A stretch of 12,062 bases of DNA from JAQVSV01 sp041667045 (GCA_041667045.1 JBAYFS010000058.1:1-12062), one strand, 5' to 3'. Positions 1-5,617 are shown, counted from the stretch's first letter. Translations and numbers: made by a program. The notes: generated by a model not told the origin, from the sequence alone.

Positions 1-586
1 AAAAAGCCGCCGTGATGAAAAACCCGAAAACGGCGATAAGGATTTCCGGCCGGTGCAGAGGCCCCAGCTTCAACAGCGTGGCGGGATCGGCGACGATAAG
101 GCCGCACTGCTTAAAACCTATCATCGCAATGAAAAGCCCAATCCCCGCGGAAATCCCGAACTTGAGCGAATCGGGAATAACCGAAATAAGCCGCTGGCGT
201 ATTTTAGTGAAGTTTAACAGCAGGAACAGAATTCCGGAAATGAACACCAGACTCAAGCCCTGCCGCCAGGAATACCCCATCCCCAGCACCACGGTATAGG
301 CGAAAAAGAAATTCTCGCCCATCAGGGGCGCCTGTGCCACGGGCAGTTTCGCCACAAACCCCATCATAAGGCAGGCAATCGCGCTCACAATACAGGTGGA
401 CGTAAAAACCGCGCCCTTATCCATGCCGGCGGCGCCCAGCACGCTAGGCTGGACGAAAAGGATATACGACATTGTCAGGAAAATGGTTATGCCCGCGGCG
501 CTTTCCCGTTTGACGGAGGTACGATACCGGTCCAGTTCAAAAACCGTTTCAGCCCAGTTCTCGAATTTTTGAATAATACGCGGCAT
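1..586 (-). CDS. AzgA/NCS2-type purine (guanine/hypoxanthine) permease, N-terminal part
   Basis: The gene runs leftward from an ATG at 586 and leaves the window at base 1 with 195 codons visible. The reading frame is uninterrupted. Residues 16-35 (ELDRYRTSVKRESAAGITIF) followed by LTMSYILFVQPSVL match the N-terminal signature of AzgA-family purine permeases such as PbuG and YieG. Later segments, IPDSLKFGISAGIGLFIA and IGFKQCGLIV, are also typical of this family. Hydrophobic stretches give several membrane helices, as expected for an inner-membrane proton symporter importing guanine, hypoxanthine or adenine. The usual APGMGLNAFFAY substrate-site motif reads APLMGENFFFAYTVV here, so the exact purine cannot be inferred. 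It is divergent from the PilZ gene and probably unrelated to chemotaxis. The start is the first ATG of the conserved region; no strong Shine-Dalgarno sequence precedes it. Confidence 0.88.
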   Translation of the reverse strand, partial: MPRIIQKFENWAETVFELDRYRTSVKRESAAGITIFLTMSYILFVQPSVLGAAGMDKGAVFTSTCIVSAIACLMMGFVAKLPVAQAPLMGENFFFAYTVVLGMGYSWRQGLSLVFISGILFLLLNFTKIRQRLISVIPDSLKFGISAGIGLFIAMIGFKQCGLIVADPATLLKLGPLHRPEILIAVFGFFITAAF

Positions 587-616
587 ATGGAAATAATACA
601 AAGTTCCCAGCTGTAA

Positions 617-651
617 TTGACATGGCGAAATCAATGTTTATAGGCTATACT
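617..651 (+). promoter_or_regulatory. candidate sigma-70 promoter of the PilZ-CYTH pair
   Basis: A perfect TTGACA lies at 617-622 in the 88-base divergent gap. Two possible -10 boxes follow: TATAGG at 639-644 (spacer 16) and the better TATACT at 646-651 (spacer 23, too long to pair with this -35). Either would place the transcript start just upstream of the strong AAAGGGGG ribosome site at 661-668. I infer a housekeeping promoter, but which -10 is used is not decided. Confidence 0.45.
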
Positions 652-674
652 TTAAAGGATAAAGGGGGCCCCTT

Positions 675-1085
675 ATGTCGGCAAACAAAGAAAAGCGGCA
701 ATACGAAAGGCTGGAGTCCCGCTATATACTCAACTGCCGGAAATTCACACCCGGAGAAAAGGGCGTGGATTGCGGCGTGGACGGCGTCACCCATGACATC
801 AGCCCCGCCGGCATTCTGTTCGAAGCACCCGTCCCCTACGACCAGGGCGACACTCTTATTATTGAAATAACGCTGCCCGGCTGGGATGACTGCCGCGGCG
901 GCAAGCCTCCAAGCGAAGACGGCCTCCCTCCTGACGTTCACTCCTTTTTCGCCAGCGTGATAAGGTGTGTTGCAAACCCGGACGGCTTTTTTGAAGTCGC
1001 CGTCTGCTTCCGCGAGCTCGTTGAACGCGATAAACTGTTGTTGCGCGATTATCTTAAAAACCGCCATAACGAATATGACGCCTGA
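675..1085 (+). CDS. PilZ-domain c-di-GMP-binding protein (PilZ1)
   Basis: This 136-residue protein is essentially a single PilZ domain. Both c-di-GMP-binding motifs are visible: RxxxR at R8-R12 (RQYER) and DxSxxG at D41-G46 (DISPAG). All contact residues are present, so ligand binding is expected. No membrane segment or output domain is seen; such stand-alone PilZ proteins usually work by binding a partner. The start has a strong ribosome site (AAAGGGGG, 661-668) six bases upstream. Its stop lies inside the next gene, an 11-base overlap that implies translational coupling to the CYTH protein. It is a relative of the second PilZ protein encoded at 3037-3432; the two share order and spacing of motifs, an acidic/aromatic middle segment (PGWDD versus PDWEK) and a similar length. 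The partner is unknown. Confidence 0.88.
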   Translation: MSANKEKRQYERLESRYILNCRKFTPGEKGVDCGVDGVTHDISPAGILFEAPVPYDQGDTLIIEITLPGWDDCRGGKPPSEDGLPPDVHSFFASVIRCVANPDGFFEVAVCFRELVERDKLLLRDYLKNRHNEYDA

Positions 1086-1698
1086 TTCCCCCTTGGAAAT
1101 CGAATACAAGTGGCAGGTGCCCGTTTCGGCGAGCCTTGCGCGCCTGGCAAAACTGGCGCTGCCCGACTCAGGAAAACCTCATCATAAGGAAAAACTTTAC
1201 AACAGGGATTACTATTTTGACACACCAGAACGCCAGATTGAAAAATCCTCCTGTGCTATGAGATTGCGCGCCTGCGGAGGAAAATTCCTTCTCACGGTCA
1301 AAAGCGCCACGGCCCTGAAAAACGGAATGGCCAGCCGAAAAGAAGACAATCTGGCGATAAAAGCGTCCACCCTGCGCGGCGCGGTGACGGAGGCGGCAAA
1401 GCTTAATCCGTTCGGCATAAAACCGGAGAAACTGCGCGTGCTTTTCAAAATTTACAACCGCAGAACAGATTACCGCCTGAATTTCGCCGGGTGTTCCGCA
1501 CTGGCCAGTTTCGACGACGTGACAATTCACCTCGCCATGAAAGCGGTTCGCATGAAGGAAATTGAACTTGAGTTCGCGGGCGGAGCGCTGGAATATTTTC
1601 ACGCGCTTGCCGGACAGATGGCTCGGACAGCGGGACTAACGCCTTGCGCCATGTCAAAAGTCGCGACCGCGCGCGCCGCGCTGGAATTTTTGGGGTAA
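1075..1698 (+). CDS. CYTH-domain protein (triphosphatase / class IV adenylate cyclase fold)
   Basis: The 207-residue protein shows the CYTH tunnel-fold residues in order: ExExK at E8-E10-K12 (EIEYK), YYFDTP at 46-51, the basic MRLR at 62-65, LTVK with K76, R130 in RRTDYRL, the acidic EIELE at 162-166 and SKVATAR at 194-200. Family members hydrolyse triphosphates (tripolyphosphate, thiamine triphosphate) with a divalent metal, and a few make cAMP. The sequence alone does not tell which. No C-terminal CHAD domain is present. I chose the ATG at 1075 because it sits just before ExExK and overlaps the PilZ stop by 11 bases; the frame is open further upstream, but that part lies within the PilZ gene. 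Coupling to PilZ suggests a shared nucleotide-signalling role, which is inference. Confidence 0.85.
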   Translation: MTPDSPLEIEYKWQVPVSASLARLAKLALPDSGKPHHKEKLYNRDYYFDTPERQIEKSSCAMRLRACGGKFLLTVKSATALKNGMASRKEDNLAIKASTLRGAVTEAAKLNPFGIKPEKLRVLFKIYNRRTDYRLNFAGCSALASFDDVTIHLAMKAVRMKEIELEFAGGALEYFHALAGQMARTAGLTPCAMSKVATARAALEFLG

Positions 1699-1720
1699 AT
1701 TCATAGCCATAAAAAAAACA

Positions 1721-1765
1721 TTAGTTGTCGGCACTAAAAAACATATTACGCAAACAGCGTTAGTG
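1721..1765. repeat. TTAGT/ACTAA half-sites around the promoter
   Basis: TTAGT at 1721-1725 and ACTAA at 1733-1737 form an inverted pair with a 7-base gap. CACTAA at 1732-1737 is also inverted relative to TTAGTG at 1760-1765, which overlaps the promoter spacer next to the -10. The placement resembles operator half-sites, but five- and six-base matches in A+T-rich DNA can occur by chance. Confidence 0.3.
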
Positions 1766-1774
1766 TGATATAAT
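1746..1774 (+). promoter_or_regulatory. extended -10 promoter of the chemotaxis operon
   Basis: TATAAT at 1769-1774 is a perfect -10 box, and TG at 1766-1767 one base before it makes an extended -10. With a 17-base spacer the -35 is TTACGC (1746-1751), a poor match, which fits an extended -10 promoter or an activator-dependent one. The start point would be near 1781-1783, leaving a long leader before cheY1. No sigma-28 or sigma-54 consensus was seen, so housekeeping sigma control is the simplest reading. Confidence 0.65.
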
Positions 1775-1819
1775 ATTGCAACAAATGATTTTCCATATCT
1801 TTTGCTTCTTGTGTCCGAC

Positions 1820-1876
1820 ATGTGGAATATTCTCTTGGGGGAGAAGCTGACAGCCAGCGTTTATCGGGGGCCACAT
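1820..1876 (+). promoter_or_regulatory. potential structured 5' leader RNA (three stems)
   Basis: ATGTGG (1820-1825) pairs with CCACAT (1871-1876) to close a junction. Within it, TTCTC (1830-1834) pairs with GAGAA (1841-1845) around a TTGGGG loop, and GCTG (1846-1849) pairs with CAGC (1855-1858). The fold lies in the leader between promoter and cheY1. It does not match a riboswitch consensus I recognise, including the c-di-GMP GEMM classes. The helices are short, so this is a candidate only. Confidence 0.3.
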
Positions 1877-1899
1877 TCTAGCCGTAACGGGGATATTTT

Positions 1900-2292
1900 A
1901 TGCCAACAGTTTTAGTAGTAGACGATGCGGTGTTCATGCGCCGCATGCTGGGCGATATGCTCAAACGCGAAGGCCTGGACATTATCGGCGAAGCGGAAAA
2001 CGGACAAATTGCCGTTGATAAATATAAGGAACTGAAGCCCGACCTGGTGACGATGGACATAGTCATGCCGAAAGTCGGGGAAGTTGTCAGCGGCATTGTG
2101 GCGGTAAGAGAGATTATCAAATTTGACCCGAACGCCAAGATCATCATGGTGTCCTCGATGGGTCAGGTCGGGCTTGTTATTGAAGCGATGCAGGCGGGCG
2201 CGAAAGACTTTGTCAGCAAACCTTTCAATGCCTCCCGCGTATCCGCGGCGGTAAAAAAAGCTTTGCACGGCGAAGATGATTCGGCGTTGTAA
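1900..2292 (+). CDS. cheY: CheY-type response regulator (CheY1) with loop insertion
   Basis: A 130-residue stand-alone receiver domain, the diffusible output of chemotaxis that CheA phosphorylates and that binds the flagellar switch. The acidic pair D8-D9, phosphoacceptor D53 (TMDIVMP), S85 in MVSSMGQ and K107 in SKPF are all present, so phosphorylation should be normal. The C-terminal half, AMQAGAKDFVSKPFNASRV, closely follows Thermotoga/Bacillus CheY. Oddly, the loop after MP reads KVGEVVSGIVAVREI, where CheY normally has EMDGIxAxKEI: four extra residues beside the active site, with the usual D/N-G pair read as S-G. It is the first gene of the main operon, 15 bases before cheC1. A short G-rich ribosome site (GGGGAT, 1889-1894) precedes the ATG. 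A second CheY lies at the window end. Confidence 0.93.
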   Translation: MPTVLVVDDAVFMRRMLGDMLKREGLDIIGEAENGQIAVDKYKELKPDLVTMDIVMPKVGEVVSGIVAVREIIKFDPNAKIIMVSSMGQVGLVIEAMQAGAKDFVSKPFNASRVSAAVKKALHGEDDSAL

Positions 2293-2307
2293 ACGGAGCG
2301 AAACTTT

Positions 2308-2919
2308 ATGACAAACAGGGAAAACATGCGCACAGGACAAATCAAGCTTTTGAAACAGATCGGCGAAGTTGGCGCCAAAAGAGCCGCGGAAGCACTGTCT
2401 TCCATGATAAGCACTCAAGTTGACGTAAATGTTTCCGACATAGACGTCCTTTTCAAAAACACCTTCAAAGATTCGGTGCTGGCGCCCCGGGTGCCCTGTT
2501 TCGCCCTCATTCTGGAACTGGAAGGGAAATTAGGCGGCAACATTTATTTTATAATGTCCTCGGCGGAAGCGAAACTGCTCGGCGCGGCCCTGCTCGGCAT
2601 AGCGGAAGAGGAAATAAATATGGACGACGTGATGTTCCATTCCTCGCTTAAAGAAGCGCTTAACATCATCGCCGGCGCGTATATGGCGGTGCTCAGCGAA
2701 GTTACCGGCCTTGAAGTCATGTTCAGCGTGCCAGATCTTAAACTAGACAGCCACATGCCCCTGGTAAACAGTAACCGCGCCGACGAAGATGAGACCATGC
2801 TGATAAAAACAGCGTTAAGGATTCAGAACCGAAATTTTGAAGGCTTGTTCCTGTTTTTCCCGGATCTGCCCACCATAAACATAATTTGCGAGGGAATAGA
2901 AAAAAACTCGAACAATTAA
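2308..2919 (+). CDS. cheC: CheC-family CheY-P phosphatase (CheC1)
   Basis: A 203-residue protein of normal CheC length. CheC carries one or two copies of the phosphatase signature [D/S]x3Ex2Nx22P. The second copy is complete: S112, E116, N119 and P142 with exact spacing (SLKEALNIIAGAY ... FSVP). The first copy near residues 15-22 is degenerate: KQIGEVGA replaces the usual EIGNIGAGNA, with Q17 and E20 in place of E and N, and no proline at the expected spot. I infer a single-site phosphatase. GGAG at 2295-2298 precedes the ATG by nine bases. Its place right after cheY1 suggests that CheY1 is the direct substrate, and the unusual CheY1 loop may be part of that pairing. The protein is cytoplasmic; it may also bind CheD, encoded at 10786-11310. 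Confidence 0.87.
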   Translation: MTNRENMRTGQIKLLKQIGEVGAKRAAEALSSMISTQVDVNVSDIDVLFKNTFKDSVLAPRVPCFALILELEGKLGGNIYFIMSSAEAKLLGAALLGIAEEEINMDDVMFHSSLKEALNIIAGAYMAVLSEVTGLEVMFSVPDLKLDSHMPLVNSNRADEDETMLIKTALRIQNRNFEGLFLFFPDLPTINIICEGIEKNSNN

Positions 2920-3036
2920 TAGACCATCCGTACTAGCTTAATACGGACCAGCTAAGCAGTTTTGTTAGAGTCGGATCAAATGCCGAACCTGCCAAAGTGC
3001 CAGGTTCCAGGCATTTCTCAAGGGGGTAAAAATTAT
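2920..3036. other. structured spacer between cheC1 and pilZ2
   Basis: This 117-base gap has no coding potential that I trust. It holds a 6-bp hairpin TCCGTA/TACGGA at 2927-2932 and 2942-2947, which competes with a GCTTA/TAAGC pairing (2936-2940 with 2953-2957). A much stronger 14-bp hairpin follows at 2978-3016, then a Shine-Dalgarno AAGGGGG at 3020-3026. No convincing internal promoter was found. Confidence 0.6.
2978..3016 (+). promoter_or_regulatory. strong hairpin just upstream of the pilZ2 ribosome site
   Basis: AAATGCC plus GAACCTG (2978-2991) pairs with CAGGTTC plus GGCATTT (3001-3007 and 3010-3016). The result is 14 base pairs, interrupted only by a two-base CA bulge, with a nine-base loop CCAAAGTGC. 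It ends four bases before the AAGGGGG ribosome site of pilZ2. No T-run follows, so it is not a normal terminator. It could be an mRNA processing or stability element, a translation control element, or a REP-like repeat. Confidence 0.65.
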
Positions 3037-3432
3037 ATGGACGAACGTCGTAAGTACCTGCGTGTTGAAGCGGAATACGTAGCGAGCTGCGAAAAATACA
3101 CCATTCCGCGAAGCGGCGCTGCCAGTACGGTAAAGGCAAAGAACGCTAGCGGCGGCGGTATTTTGATTGAAGCCGACCATGCGTATAAATTAGGTGACAT
3201 ACTGCGCATGGAAATCTTCATACCGGACTGGGAAAAGTACAACAACACGTTCTACAAACCCGGGCAAGCGCCGGAAAAGAAACCTTTTGTTGTGATAGGG
3301 CAGGTGGTATATGTGAAAGAGCTGCCGTCAGGCAAATACGATGTCGGCATTAACTTCAGCGGGCTGGACGAAGGTCAGCGGTGGTCGCTTATCAAGTGCT
3401 TGCGCGAACGGAACAATAACCGCAGCGCATAA
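3037..3432 (+). CDS. PilZ-domain c-di-GMP-binding protein (PilZ2)
   Basis: A 131-residue single-domain PilZ protein. RxxxR is R5-R9 (RKYLR) and the second motif is N36-G41 (NASGGG), an accepted form of [D/N]xSxxG, so c-di-GMP binding is expected. It resembles the PilZ protein at 675-1085 in architecture. Position is telling: it lies 19 bases before the receptor gene and inside the chemotaxis operon. A role in tuning receptor or motor output with c-di-GMP is a reasonable inference, by analogy with PilZ proteins that bind receptors or the flagellar motor. The ATG at 3037 is chosen for its AAGGGGG ribosome site at 3020-3026. A longer frame from TTG at 2962 would have to run through the hairpin and lacks conserved sequence. 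Confidence 0.87.
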   Translation: MDERRKYLRVEAEYVASCEKYTIPRSGAASTVKAKNASGGGILIEADHAYKLGDILRMEIFIPDWEKYNNTFYKPGQAPEKKPFVVIGQVVYVKELPSGKYDVGINFSGLDEGQRWSLIKCLRERNNNRSA

Positions 3433-3451
3433 AACCATTACGGAGAGAACC

Positions 3452-5065
3452 ATGTTAGAGAATACAAAAATAGAAACAAAGCTTGTCGGGGGATTTATAG
3501 CAGTGGCGGCCATATTACTGTTGGTCGGCACCATTGGCATCTACGGAATCGTCAAGATGTCAAACATGTCCGAAGTGTTGAAGATTGAAGGCGTCGGCGC
3601 GACAGAGCGCCTGCTTGAAGCTACGAGATACTGGGGAGAAAGACGGTTCTCACTGCGTAACATTCTGCTGGCCCAGGACAAAGAAACTCTGGAAAAAGAA
3701 GTGGCCAATACGAAAGAAGCGTCGGATAAACTGATCGCCGAGATTGAAAACGTGAAGAAAATGGTCTCCTCGGAAAAAATGAAAAATGCAACAAACGATT
3801 ATTACAAATCGGCCCAGGCGACAAATGACGTCACGTACAGAATCGGCAAAATGTTCGCGGACGGAAGAAAGGCCGAAGCGCTTAACCTGCTACATTCAGC
3901 GGAAACGATCAGAATAGTCAATGAAGAATTGAAATGCGCCCAGGAAATAATTGTAATCAACGAGGAGAACAATAAACGGCTCTACGCGGAAATGGACTCA
4001 ACCAAGAAAACCGTGCTCGCCCTCACACTGATAACAATACTGCTTGGCGCAGTGTTCTCACTGGTATTCGGATATTCTCTCGCGAAAAGCATAAGCGTGG
4101 CCTTAATGGCGGCGACAGCGCACATGATGGAACTGGCCAAAGGCGACTTTTCCATTGCCGTTCCTGAGAAGTATAAAAGCCGCAAAGATGAAATAGGCGA
4201 TATTTCAAACGCCATTGACCGCGTTAACACCAGCGTCGGAGAAATGGTGGCACAGGTGAAAGATTCTGCGGACCAGCTTGTCAACGCCACCGAGCAGATA
4301 TCCTCATCGTCACAGCAGATAGCGGACGGCGCGCAGCAGCAGTCCTCCAGCTTCGAGGAACTTTCCGGTTCCGTGCAGTCCAGCGCGTCAAACGCGTCGC
4401 AGTCCAATGAAATAGCCCAGCTTACCGTTAAACAGGCTGAAAAATCCGGCGCGGATATGGAACTGACGGTTGAAGCCATGAACGCCATTGAGAAAAGCGC
4501 CAAACAGATAGCGGAAGCCGTGGCAATCATCACGGACATCGCGGATCAGACCAACCTGCTCGCGTTAAACGCCGCTATTGAAGCGGCCCGCGCGGGCGAA
4601 CACGGCAAAGGATTCGCCGTGGTGGCGGACGAAGTCAGGAAACTGGCGGAGAGAAGCGCGTCTTCGGCAAAGGAAATTTCCGGCCTTATAAAGGAAAGCG
4701 TTTCCCATGTCGGCAACGGAGTCAATATGTCGAAATCCGCCGGTGAAAGTCTGCAGAAGATGGTTACCGATATAAATAAAATAGCCGAGCAGCTCCAGAC
4801 AATATCCGGAGTGACGCAGGAGCAGGCCGCCGCGATGGAAGAAAACACCTCCATCACGGAAGCCAACGCCTCCGCGTCCGAAGAACTGGCGGCGTCTTCC
4901 GAAGAACTGGCTTCTCAGGCAAATGCGCTTAAGCGGTTGGTTTCCATGTTTAAGGTAAACGAAGCGGCACTGGCAAACCTGTCGGCGGCGCCGACGCACG
5001 CAGCGCCGCACGTCGCGCACGCTATGCCCGCGGCAAAAGCGGCTCGGAAAGCGACAAAAGTCTAA
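3452..5065 (+). CDS. methyl-accepting chemotaxis protein, four-helix-bundle sensor
   Basis: A 537-residue transmembrane receptor. TM1 is about 12-34. A helical extracytoplasmic sensor of 4HB_MCP type spans about 35-186, TM2 about 187-209, HAMP about 211-263, and the signalling hairpin about 265-500. The hairpin tip is canonical (DIADQTNLLALNAAIEAARA at 362-381, then GEHGKGFAVVADEVRKLAERS), the CheA/CheW contact zone. Consensus methylation pairs are visible at E302-E303 (SSSFEELSGS) and E477-E478 (ASASEELAAS), with further EE pairs at 463-464 and 484-485 in heptad register. These are targets for CheR, CheB and CheD in the same operon. The tail is Ala- and His-rich, ending ARKATKV, with no NWETF-like pentapeptide. 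GGAGAG at 3442-3447 fixes the ATG at 3452. The ligand cannot be predicted. Confidence 0.94.
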   Translation: MLENTKIETKLVGGFIAVAAILLLVGTIGIYGIVKMSNMSEVLKIEGVGATERLLEATRYWGERRFSLRNILLAQDKETLEKEVANTKEASDKLIAEIENVKKMVSSEKMKNATNDYYKSAQATNDVTYRIGKMFADGRKAEALNLLHSAETIRIVNEELKCAQEIIVINEENNKRLYAEMDSTKKTVLALTLITILLGAVFSLVFGYSLAKSISVALMAATAHMMELAKGDFSIAVPEKYKSRKDEIGDISNAIDRVNTSVGEMVAQVKDSADQLVNATEQISSSSQQIADGAQQQSSSFEELSGSVQSSASNASQSNEIAQLTVKQAEKSGADMELTVEAMNAIEKSAKQIAEAVAIITDIADQTNLLALNAAIEAARAGEHGKGFAVVADEVRKLAERSASSAKEISGLIKESVSHVGNGVNMSKSAGESLQKMVTDINKIAEQLQTISGVTQEQAAAMEENTSITEANASASEELAASSEELASQANALKRLVSMFKVNEAALANLSAAPTHAAPHVAHAMPAAKAARKATKV

Positions 5066-5080
5066 ACCTGCATATTGATA

Positions 5081-5109
5081 CCGGCAGGCGCGCCGAGCGC
5101 GCCTGCCGG
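5081..5109 (+). promoter_or_regulatory. perfect 13-bp GC-rich hairpin between mcp and cheW1
   Basis: CCGGCAGGCGCGC (5081-5093) is perfectly complementary to GCGCGCCTGCCGG (5097-5109) around a CGA loop. The stem ends directly before the AAGGAA ribosome site of cheW1 (5111-5116). There is no T-run, so a classic terminator is unlikely. A stability or processing hairpin that sets the ratio of receptor to downstream Che proteins is a reasonable reading. The 57-base mcp-cheW1 gap otherwise holds nothing. Confidence 0.75.
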
Positions 5110-5122
5110 AAAGGAAAATGCC

Positions 5123-5617
5123 ATGGATGAAAACACAAAAGTATCCGAAAGAATTTCGGAGGATATTGTCCAACTGGTTTGTTTCAGGCTGGACAAGGAA
5201 GAATACGCCGTAGACATCGTCCGAGTGCAGGAAGTTATCCGAATTCAAAGCATAACGCACGTTCCCCAAATGCCTGACTTTGTGCTGGGCGTCATAAATA
5301 TCAGGGGCAATATCGTGCCGCTGTTTGATCTGCGCGCTGCCTTTCAGCTGCCGAAAAAACCTTTTGACGAACACACGAAAATTCTCGTGCTGAATGTGGG
5401 CGGGCAAAGCTTCAGCATCATAGTTGATGAAATTTTGGACAACGTGAAACTGGAAAGCCACAAAATAGATCCCGCTCCGTCCATTAAACTTAAGATGGAC
5501 CGCGAATGCATTCTGGGCTTGGGCGAAATAGACAACAGGATGATCATCATTCTAGACACCTCGGTTGTCAGCAATGTTATTGCCGGAGCGATAAACGCGA
5601 CCAAGGAAATAATATGA
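5123..5617 (+). CDS. cheW: CheW coupling protein (CheW1)
   Basis: A 164-residue CheW domain protein. CheW bridges the receptor tip and the P5 domain of CheA in the cytoplasmic array. Typical landmarks are VCFRLDKEEYAVDIVRVQEVIR (split here as FRLDKEEYAVDI at 21-32 and VQEVIR at 35-40), THVPQMPDFVLGVINIRG (45-62) and VPLFDLR (65-71). R61 of the conserved N-[LI]-R-G motif is present. The start at 5123 has AAGGAA six bases upstream; an in-frame TTG at 5075 would run through the hairpin and add an unconserved Ala/Pro leader, so I reject it. The gene overlaps cheW2 by ATGA, so the two paralogues are probably made in equal amounts. Confidence 0.92.
   Translation: MDENTKVSERISEDIVQLVCFRLDKEEYAVDIVRVQEVIRIQSITHVPQMPDFVLGVINIRGNIVPLFDLRAAFQLPKKPFDEHTKILVLNVGGQSFSIIVDEILDNVKLESHKIDPAPSIKLKMDRECILGLGEIDNRMIIILDTSVVSNVIAGAINATKEII

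Larger units (their letters stand above)
1699..1899. other. gene-free region: promoter and leader of the chemotaxis operon
   Basis: This 201-base gap holds no credible coding frame. From left to right it contains an A8 run at 1711-1718, TTAGT/ACTAA half-sites at 1721-1765, an extended -10 promoter at 1746-1774, and a transcribed leader of about 120 bases with a potential three-stem fold at 1820-1876. A short GGGG-type ribosome site at about 1889-1892 precedes the cheY1 ATG at 1900. No clear rho-independent terminator for the CYTH gene was found. Confidence 0.7.

Noticed and set aside
1711..1740. Minus-strand terminator formed by TTAGT/ACTAA and the A8 run
   Set aside because: The stem has only five mostly A-T pairs and no minus-strand gene feeds into it.
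1784..1899. Known c-di-GMP (GEMM) riboswitch in the operon leader
   Set aside because: The PilZ context made this tempting, but I could not find the conserved core of either GEMM class.
2962..3036. Upstream TTG start extending PilZ2 by 25 residues
   Set aside because: The extension would be read through a strong hairpin, has no conserved sequence, and the ATG at 3037 has a good ribosome site.
3341..3451. Upstream start extending the MCP by 37 residues
   Set aside because: It would overlap most of the pilZ2 3' end in another frame; the ATG at 3452 gives the typical short cytoplasmic N-terminus before TM1.
5075..5122. Upstream TTG start extending CheW1 by 16 residues
   Set aside because: The extra residues come from the hairpin arms, and the ATG at 5123 has AAGGAA at the right distance.
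4565..5461. Minus-strand frame of about 298 codons opposite mcp and cheW1
   Set aside because: Arg-, Phe- and Gly-rich low-complexity translation spanning two real genes and the hairpin; no motif seen.
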